This document shows, piece after piece, positions 57,265-64,000 of a stretch of DNA of 64,000 nucleotides (the stretch's first letter is position 1; each line of letters starts with the position of its first letter). The stretch is from Archivesica marissinica (taxonomy: Eukaryota; Mollusca; Bivalvia; Venerida; Vesicomyidae), in NCBI GenBank assembly GCA_014843695.1, contig CM026398.1, positions 42,257,166 to 42,321,165 on the forward strand, in the 5' to 3' direction. The notes below the pieces were generated by a model. The model was not told where the DNA came from and made no database searches. It was given only the letters and a program-made list of their open reading frames with translations. The translations under genes and the position numbers were made by a program.

Positions 57265-58555
57265 GACCTGTATATTTGACAAGTAATGGATTTACCATCT
57301 CGGTATTTTCATACGAGTTCACTGGCTCATTGGTTATAAAGGCTGAACTATGAGTAGTGTTTGACACTTGGTGTCCGTTTGCTAGATTTCTAGTACCCCT
57401 GTACCTAGGTGAATTGGGATCTGCCCAACACTCTGTTCGTCCGTGGCCATTACGCCTACAATAACTACAATATTTTTCTATCCGGGGAGTTCTATGGGTA
57501 GCTTGGGAATTATCTATCCTAATATTGGGTCGATACATGGGTGATGGGATATATGGCCTTGGGGCTGGAGGTCGGTGTTCTGTATATCTGGGTTTCAAAT
57601 TCGGATATGAATTAATCCGTGTCCTGGGCGCTAATCTGCGATGGAGGTTATATTCATCAGCCAGGGAAATACATTCCTGGAGAGTAGATGCTTTCTTATC
57701 CAGAATGAACAAATTAAGCTCATCACTTAGCTGGGAATCGAATCTATATCTCAAGAGCAGCTCGATCCAGTTGACCTCGCTCGGATCATTGTTCTCCGTC
57801 CATAGAGTCATCTGCTCCCTTAATTCCTTAATGAATTCGGAATATGTCTGCTGAGGTTTCTTTACCCAAGAGAAGAAATTCTTTCTATATACAGTGGGTG
57901 AGAGTCTATATTCATCCAAGACGGCCTTGAGGGTATCGTAATTATTAGCGTCTTGGACAGGAAGAGTGGCATATATATTTCTGGCCTTGTCGGACAACTT
58001 GTCTATAATATGGCCCACCCATGGTTGTTTGGCGACCTGGCTAGCTTCGAACAGTCTCTCACATGTTGCGAAGAATTTATCTGGCCTCATAGTCTGGGTC
58101 CAAATAGGAACAGAAATGTTTGTCTTAGAGGGCCTATTATCTGTATGGAGGGGGTTATTTTGCTGAGATTCCTGATCTCTCTGGATTTCTCTCAGGCGAA
58201 TCTCCATCTGCATTTTCTCCCTTTGCATTCTTTCCTCCCTGTCCCTTTCTTTCTCTTCTCTTTCCCCTCTTTGTTTTATTTCTTCCCTCTCTCTTTCTCT
58301 TTCTTCTCTTTCCCTCTCTCTTTCTTCTCTTTGTTTTACTTCTTCCCTCTCTCTTTCTCTCTCTCTTTGTTTTACTTCTTCCCTCTCTCTTTCCCTCTCT
58401 CTTTCTTTCTCATAAATCTCACCCTGACGTTCCAGATTTGCTTGATTAAAGAAGGGAAGTCTCATTAATTTGTCCCATATCTCATCACCTGTTGTCTGCA
58501 AGTCGGGGTGAACCGGCCCCTCAGTTTCCTTATTAGCACTCCTAGTTGTAGCCAT
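57230..58555 (-). CDS. gag: Retrotransposon gag (copy 2), 441 codons
   Basis: The start ATG is at 58555 (MATTRSANKETEG). Residues about 50-125 form a Glu/Arg/Lys repeat, probably a long charged coiled coil encoded by a GA-rich tract. A retrotransposon capsid-like region follows (RPDKFFATCERLFEA to SADE-type helices, about 155-310). A CCHC zinc knuckle of spacing C-X2-C-X4-H-X4-C (CSYCRRNGHGRTEC) lies at about 370. The last dozen codons come from pol sequence read in the wrong frame after the deletion, so the native C-terminus is missing. The equivalent region of copy 1 is in the gap. Confidence 0.88.
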   Translation of the reverse strand: MATTRSANKETEGPVHPDLQTTGDEIWDKLMRLPFFNQANLERQGEIYEKEREREREREEVKQREREREREEVKQREEREREREEREREREEIKQRGEREEKERDREERMQREKMQMEIRLREIQRDQESQQNNPLHTDNRPSKTNISVPIWTQTMRPDKFFATCERLFEASQVAKQPWVGHIIDKLSDKARNIYATLPVQDANNYDTLKAVLDEYRLSPTVYRKNFFSWVKKPQQTYSEFIKELREQMTLWTENNDPSEVNWIELLLRYRFDSQLSDELNLFILDKKASTLQECISLADEYNLHRRLAPRTRINSYPNLKPRYTEHRPPAPRPYIPSPMYRPNIRIDNSQATHRTPRIEKYCSYCRRNGHGRTECWADPNSPRYRGTRNLANGHQVSNTTHSSAFITNEPVNSYENTEMVNPLLVKYTGQVRDTRDLVRP

Positions 58556-59005
58556 TTTATTTTTTTATTTCCCAAAATTTTTTAATCCCCAGAATGTATC
58601 TCCAAATGTATTATAGAATTGAGTTCAATAAAAGGAAGTAAATCACTAATATAATTTTAATGATAATATTAAGCCTCTATGAAAAGAAAACTGGTACTTA
58701 CCGAAGTCTGTCTCGTCCGTTAATCCAATATATAATTTATCACATATTCAAAGTTTGCACATTTCCAATAATTTAATCCATTTCATTAATTTAATAATTC
58801 GTTGACGTCTTTCACTTATTTCCAAATTCTAACACTGTCTCGCATGCACTTCTATTTTCCCACGTTAATTAATAGTCCCTTGTATTCTTCATGTATAAAT
58901 CCTAGTGTCCTTCACAATATTCCATATATAAATTCTAGTGTCCTTCACAATATGTCACGATATGTCACCTCTTCTTTATTTCCAATCCCGGACGAGCGTC
59001 CCAAT
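58556..59005 (-). promoter_or_regulatory. 5' leader of copy 2 with primer-binding site
   Basis: Two bases after the 5' LTR the minus strand reads TGGGACGCTCGTCCGGGATT (59003-58984). Apart from one extra base and one mismatch near the LTR it matches the tRNA-Pro-type primer site TGGGGGCTCGTCCGGGAT. A GGTAAGTACC at about 58697 on the minus strand could be a splice donor. A 35-bp duplication (CCTAGTGTCCTTCACAATAT) lies at about 58890-58960. Confidence 0.75.
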
Positions 59006-60050
59006 TGTCGCAAACTCTCCTTTTTCTTCTCGTAATAATATGTCTAGGTTGCTACGGCTCTTACCAGGGTCTATCCTATTGTAGACTCGCTGGAGTTGTC
59101 TAGGGGGTTTCTTCGTTATTATATGTATTAATGATAACTCAACACAGTATTACATTTCTTCTATATAATATCTTGTTTATATTGGCATCAGAAATATCCA
59201 TATATATATAATCAGTGATCTATATATATATACATCGTATCATTAAAAGCTTATTTAACAATCCATTTGTGTGAGCCGAATATGCGCTTACACAGTATAT
59301 TTAACATCCAATCTTTCTAATCCGTCATTACTCAATATCACTATAATCTAATCACTGTTTCTGATTAGATTAACTTTTAATCAACTTCGATATGGTTCGC
59401 CGAAACTATATGTTTCTTCTGTGGCTGAACAATTTAATTATTCGACAAATCTTTATAAGTTATATTTCTTATAATGTCAATAATATCTAAGTATCATAAA
59501 TACAGTTTATATGTTCTATATACTAGATTGAGATCACGACCTTTCTCGCTCCTGGAGTTAGGCTCTAGTGTGTCTGATCTATGTTAATAAAATCCATTTC
59601 TTATATACATAATTGAATCAGTGTATATATGATATAACAATTCCTAAAACATCTGTTATTCCTAAACATCTGTTACGTTATCTAATATTACACCATCAAA
59701 CCAGTTCGGTGCCTTTGTATTACATAACTGGACATCTGCAACCACGGCCTTGTTATCTAATATTACACCATCAAACCAGTTCGGTGCCTTTGTATTACAT
59801 AACTGGACACCTGCAACCACGGCCTTGATAAACTGAGATTAGGCCTAACATCTTAAGTCATTTCCCGCGCGAAGCGAGATTGATAATTTTAGGCGCGAAA
59901 ATAATATTAGATGATTATGCATAAAACATATATATATATTACATGGTAAACATTTGGCCATATATAGAAACAGTTTAATGTATTTATATAATACATTACT
60001 ATTTATATATAACAATAATAAATATTTCGTGCAAATTGGGGTTTTGCACA
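59006..60050 (-). mobile_element. LTR of copy 2 (5' LTR, 1045 bp)
   Basis: Same ends as the other LTRs. It contains the 73-74-bp duplication (about 59680-59825), as in copy 1 and unlike its own partner LTR. It is followed at 60051-60054 by ATAC and then the 34-bp satellite. Confidence 0.95.
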
Positions 60051-62150
60051 ATACTTGGAGCGAATATATCATAGCTCATAGCTTATACTTGGAGCGAATA
60101 TATCATAGCTCATAGCTTATACTTGGAGCGAATATATCATGGCTCATAGCTTATACTTGGAGCGAATATATCATAGCTCATAGCTGATACTTGGAGCGAA
60201 TATATCATGGCTCATAGCTTATACTTGGAGCGAATATATCATAGCTTATAGCTTATACTTGGAGCGAATATATCATAGCTCATAGCTTATGCTTGGAGCG
60301 AATATATCATAGCTCATAGCTTATACTTGGAGCGAATATATCATGGCTCATAGCTTATACTTGGAGCGAATATATCATAGCTCATAGCTTATACTTGGAG
60401 CGAATATATCATGGCTCATAGCTTATACTTGGAGCGAATATATCATAGCCCATAGCTTATACTTGGAGCGAATATATCATAGCTCATAGCTTATACTTGG
60501 AGCGAATATATCATAGCTCATAGCTTATACTTGGAGCGAATATATCATAGCTCATAGCTTATACTTGGAGCGAATATATCATGGCTCATAGCTTATACTT
60601 GGAGCGAATATATCATAGCTCATAGCTTATACTTGGAGCGAATATATCATAGCGCATAGCTTATACTTGGAGCGAATATATCATAGCTCATAGCTTATAC
60701 TTGGAGCGAATATATCATGGCTCATAGCTTATACTTGGAGCGAATATATCATAGCTCATAGCTTATACTTGGAGCGAATATATCATAGCTCATAGCTTAT
60801 ACTTGGAGCGAATATATCATAGCTTATACTTGGAGCGAATATATCATGGCTCATAGCTTATACTTGGAGCGAATATATCATAGCTCATAGCTTATGCTTG
60901 GAGCGAATATATCATAGCGCATAGCTTATACTTGGAGCGAATATATCATGGCTCATAGCTTATACTTGGAGCGAATATATCATAGCTTATAGCTTATACT
61001 TGGAGCGAATATATCATGGCTCATAGCTTATACTTGGAGCGAATATATCATAGCTCATAGCTTATACTTGGAGCGAATATATCATAGCTCATAGCTTATA
61101 CTTGGAGCGAATATATCATAGCTCATAGCTTATACTTGGAGCGAATATATCATGGCTCATAGCTTATACTTGGAGCGAATATATCATAGCTCATAGCTTA
61201 TACTTGGAGCGAATATATCATAGCTCATAGCTTATACTTGGAGCGAATATATCATAGCTCATAGCTTATACTTGGAGCGAATATATCATAGCTCATAGCT
61301 TATACTTGGAGCGAATATATCATAGCTCATAGCTTATACTTGGAGCGAATATATCATAGCTCATAGCTTATACTTGGAGCGAATATATCATAGCTCATAG
61401 CTTATACTTGGAGCGAATATATCATAGCTCATAGCTTATACTTGGAGCGAATATATCATAGCTCATAGCTTATACTTGGAGCGAATATATCATAGCTCAT
61501 AGCTTATACTTGGAGCGAATATATCATAGCTCATAGCTTATACTTGGAGCGAATATATCATAGCTCATAGCTTATACTTGGAGCGAATATATCATAGCTC
61601 ATAGCTTATACTTGGAGCGAATATATCATAGCTCATACTTGGAGCGAATATATCATAGCTCATAGCTTATACTTGGAGCGAATATATCATAGCTCATAGC
61701 TTATACTTGGAGCGAATATATCATAGCTCATAGCTTATACTTGGAGCGAATATATCATAGCTCATAGCTTATACTTGGAGCGAATATATCATAGCTCATA
61801 GCTTATACTTGGAGCGAATATATCATAGCTCATAGCTTATACTTGGAGCGAATATATCATAGCTTATAGCTTATACTTGGAGCGAATATATCATAGCTCA
61901 TAGCTTATACTTGGAGCGAATATATCATAGCTCATAGCTTATACTTGGAGCGAATATATCATAGCTCATAGCTTATACTTGGAGCGAATATATCATAGCT
62001 CATAGCTTATACTTGGAGCGAATATATCATAGCTCATAGCTTATACTTGGAGCGAATATATCATAGCGTATAGCTTATACTTGGAGCGAATATATCATAG
62101 CTTATACCTGGAGCGAATATATCATAGCTCATAGCTTATACTTATTTACT
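60051..62150. repeat. 34-bp satellite, right block (about 61 units)
   Basis: The unit contains TTGGAGCGAATATATCATAG followed by CTCATAGCTTATAC, with GGCTC, GCGC and TTAT variants concentrated in the left half and a more uniform right half. It ends about 30 bp before the exon 9 acceptor. It is the same family as 23314-23421. Confidence 0.98.
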
Positions 62151-62180
62151 GATACCTGATCCATGTATTGTTGTTGTCAG

Positions 62181-62294
62181 TATTATTTGGTTAGAAGTTG
62201 GTTTGCAACACCCTGAACAGATTAGATGTATGGTGGAAGAACATCGAGAATATAAGCTTTCATTCCAACACACTATGGACGACTTCAGCAAAAG
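62181..62294 (+). CDS. HEMK1: HEMK1 exon 9
   Basis: This exon encodes residues 320-357. IIWLEVGLQHPEQI matches the conserved GS.WLEVD..HP block near the C-terminus of HemK proteins. The acceptor is TTGTTGTCAG (AG|T gives Ser); the donor AAAAG|GTAGTT leaves two bases. Phase agreement with exon 8 across 40.7 kb supports the join. Confidence 0.93.
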
Positions 62295-62314
62295 GTAGTT
62301 TATACAAATTTATT

Positions 62315-62530
62315 TTAGCTCGATTGCGAAACAAGTTCTTTCAATCTTATATTAATCACTCTCGAGACCTCATTCCTGATGGAATCCATCGCCATGAAGG
62401 AGAGAAGAGGCAGTGTGGAATTTAAATGCCTTGCCTAAGGGCACAATCGTAACGGCTCCAGCGGGGCTCGAACTCCGGACCTTTCGCACCTGAAGCGAAC
62501 GCGCATCCACTGCGCTATCACGACTTCCAC
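62315..62530 (-). mobile_element. SINE-C tail fragment followed by SINE-D
   Basis: 62315-62368 matches the SINE-C 3' end (GATTGCGAAACAAGTTCTTT to TATATTAATCACTCTCG). 62385-62527 is SINE-D, with its head at the right (complement of AAGTCGTGATAGCGCAGTGG) and B-box-like GAGTTCGAGCC. A SINE-C tail next to a SINE-D head may mean they form one composite family. Confidence 0.7.
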
Positions 62531-62670
62531 AGCAAAAGGTAGGACTATCTATTTCCAATATATACTTATATATACATTGTATACACAAACGCGTTTCAAA
62601 AATTGTGATGTCTGGATCAAAGTAAAATGTGTAAGTATTGTTAATATAAAAATGTTGTTAGGAGCTAGTT

Positions 62671-62966
62671 ATGTGTGTGTTTTACGTTTATTTATCGTCG
62701 CTACCGGTTGCCCATATGAGCGACGCCTCCTGAAGAGATTAGTCATTTTGATTTTTGGGGGATAGTGCAATGATACAGTCAGAGACCCATTCCAGAGCCT
62801 TCTCTGGTTCTTTTACGTGCACAGTGTAAAGCACCGACACGAGACCTCGGTTTAACGTCCCATCTGAAAGACTGTTAATTTTATTTGGGTCAGACGGGGG
62901 ATCGAACCTGCGATCCCTGGATTACCAGTCCAGCGTGTTACCACTGGACTACAGATCCGTCTGTGG
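62671..62966 (-). mobile_element. SINE-A with 10-bp target-site duplication
   Basis: Flanked by GGAGCTAGTT at 62661-62670 and 62967-62976. Full-length, in HEMK1 intron 9. Confidence 0.94.
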
Positions 62967-62998
62967 GGAGCTAGTTCCATGTGCTACATGTATATACC

Positions 62999-63158
62999 TA
63001 GCCGGGTAACAGGCGTTGATATATTTTGCCTTGTCGGTCATATAAATATATTTATTTAACACCCACACCGTTAATTGAGCCGTATTGAGTTGCTGATCAT
63101 ATCAACGTTTTGCGAGAAGTAAAAAAGTGAAAAATCCACAGACTGGAGCCCAGACTAG
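62999..63158 (-). mobile_element. TAGCCTGGG MITE
   Basis: Begins TAGCCGGGTAACAGGCGTTG and ends GACTGGAGCCCAGACTA; internal GAGCCGTATTGAGTTGCTGA matches the family. Confidence 0.75.
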
Positions 63159-63424
63159 TATATACCTGTGTGTAACATTTGCTGACCGAATGCCATTCAT
63201 CAGATAGTATGTTTGTTGTTTCATTTATAAACCCTCACTACTGGTTGCTCACACCAGACCTGTGGACATGTGTTCCAGTGTATGCATGTTTGTCATCCCT
63301 AAGGTGCTGTAACTGATAGACCAAAGGTCATTCACCCATCGAGGCTTGACCCCGACGTGTACCCTTCTTTCACTCCATTTGCTATTTACGGATGAAAACC
63401 ACGTGTTCCCTCACAGTAATATGT

Positions 63425-63540
63425 CAGTCACGGACTGGTACCCAGGTGGAACCACCGACCTTCCTGAATCCAGCTGGATAGCGGTAGAATCACCGACCTT
63501 CCACAATCCAGCTGGCTCGTTTCTTCATATGAACGGAAAC
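63425..63540. repeat. Short duplicated segment, SINE-E-like
   Basis: ACCACCGACCTTCCTGAATC and ATCACCGACCTTCCACAATC form a direct repeat of about 35 bp. GGACTGGTACCCAGGTGG resembles the body of the SINE-E at 11046-11243. Confidence 0.5.
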
Positions 63541-63575
63541 GCTGTATTAAAAATGATCGTGCAATTTATTTCTAG

Positions 63576-63609
63576 GGAAAGATTCTGCAAGCTACAATTA
63601 ATAGGATGA
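63576..63609 (+). CDS. HEMK1: HEMK1 exon 10 (last, 11 codons plus stop)
   Basis: After the acceptor TTATTTCTAG the codons give RERFCKLQLIG then TGA at 63607-63609, matching the short basic C-terminal strand (R.RFL.I) of HemK proteins. The exon is tiny but frame and motif agree. Confidence 0.85.
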
Positions 63610-63701
63610 CAGCTTGGAACCATGTTTACGAACAGTACTGTATTATCTACTATGAGAGTCGGAACAAGAGCAATGCGTTATATACTAATTGTTGAACGTG
63701 A

Positions 63702-63707
63702 AATAAA
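63702..63707 (+). terminator. HEMK1: Probable HEMK1 polyadenylation signal AATAAA
   Basis: A canonical AATAAA lies 93 bases after the HEMK1 stop codon, the only such hexamer in the following 150 bases. Confidence 0.6.
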
Positions 63708-63749
63708 TTGAAGGAGTCGATGTGTTTCCTCTGGGTACTACTGGAATGG

Positions 63750-63893
63750 GTCCGCCTCAGTTGCCGCTGACTTGTATACCACTGTAACCTATCATCATTG
63801 ATGGTCACGGTTTCGAGCCTCGCTAAGGCCATCTCTCATTTATATGAACATGTTTCTTACGGAGATTGGTGCACCAAGTGCTGGATAACTGCG
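63750..63893 (+). mobile_element. SINE-B, truncated
   Basis: Head GTCCGCCTC...CTGACTTGTATACCACTG and body CTCATTTATATGAAC to CACCAAGTGCTGGATAACTG; a short deletion has removed part of the A-box. Confidence 0.8.
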
Positions 63894-63899
63894 TTAAAG

Positions 63900-64000
63900 T
63901 GTTTGTGTTTTTACGTTTATTTATCGTCGCTACCAGTTGCCCATATGAACGACGCCTCCTGAAGAGATTAGTTATTTTAGATTTTGGAGGATAGTGCATG
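63900..64000 (-). mobile_element. SINE-A, copy running off the window edge
   Basis: The 3' tail and body start (GTTTTTACGTTTATTTATCG to GGAGGATAGTGCATG) are present; the head lies beyond 64000. Confidence 0.85.

Larger units (their letters stand above)
7405..63609 (+). other. HEMK1: HEMK1 gene, full coding span (ten exons)
   Basis: This gene encodes the mitochondrial peptide-chain release-factor glutamine methyltransferase. The enzyme uses S-adenosylmethionine to methylate the Gln of the GGQ motif in mitochondrial class I release factors. Ten exons join in frame to 1107 nt (368 aa plus stop). The protein reads as a basic N-terminal presequence (about 1-55), a HemK N-terminal helical domain (about 70-140), VLIPRPETE at 164-172, SAM motif I EIGCGTG at 194-200, the catalytic NPPY at 269-272 and the C-terminal strands. 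Human HEMK1 is about 340 aa. The N-terminal domain and presequence favour HEMK1 over the short cytosolic paralogue N6AMT1. Introns 1-7 are 0.6-3.7 kb, intron 8 is 40.7 kb and intron 9 is 1.3 kb. The call rests on family motifs and phase agreement; no transcript was available. Confidence 0.92.

Noticed and set aside
57953..58468. Plus-strand Phe/Ser/Leu-rich frame of 171 codons
   Set aside because: It is the antisense shadow of the GA-rich coiled-coil part of gag.

Overview
This window is animal nuclear DNA, most likely from a mollusc and probably a bivalve. The genes have GT-AG introns, and the DNA is crowded with tRNA-headed SINEs, short terminal-inverted-repeat (TIR) elements, minisatellites and a Ty3/gypsy LTR retrotransposon. 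The taxonomic call is an inference from repeat style; no lineage-defining gene is present.

The main gene is a ten-exon plus-strand HEMK1 orthologue (mitochondrial release-factor glutamine methyltransferase). I assembled it by hand from exons at 7405-7582, 11291-11451, 12083-12165, 13343-13436, 15530-15649, 16478-16592, 18345-18453, 21375-21473, 62181-62294 and 63576-63609. All nine junctions keep the reading frame, giving 368 codons plus stop. Intron 8 is 40.7 kb. Most introns carry their own minisatellite family (unit lengths 11, 17, 19, 34, 45, 48 bp and others), and several arrays abut splice sites.

Intron 8 contains, in order: SINEs; a short piece of 34-bp satellite; a first LTR element on the minus strand (LTR 23422-24467, intact pol 24692-28000, cut by a 1000-N gap at 28001-29000); arrays of 35, 56, 26 and 53 bp; an uncharacterised four-exon minus-strand gene (coding 52926 to 33097, 571 aa) whose introns hold a dead LINE, a 7-kb 40-bp satellite, a 65-bp array and SINEs; a second complete but broken copy of the LTR element (53484-60050); and about 2.1 kb of the same 34-bp satellite, ending just before exon 9.

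The LTR element is the most distinctive feature. Its RT, RNase H and GPY/F-bearing integrase are Ty3/gypsy-like, but the integrase lies upstream of RT, the Ty1/copia order. This is the arrangement of Gmr1-type elements. The outer LTR of copy 1 and the outer LTR of copy 2 share a 73-74-bp internal duplication and are flanked by the same 4-bp ATAC in the same satellite, as if they were the two ends of one insertion. The 29 kb between the copies, including the nested gene, may therefore have arrived by recombination between elements or by misassembly.

The many long open frames between 8 and 10.7 kb, 12.3 and 12.9 kb, 15.8 and 16.5 kb, 17.7 and 18.4 kb, and 30.7 and 32.7 kb are products of stop-free tandem repeats and were not called as genes. 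SINE families are labelled A to F here for convenience; these are not established names.
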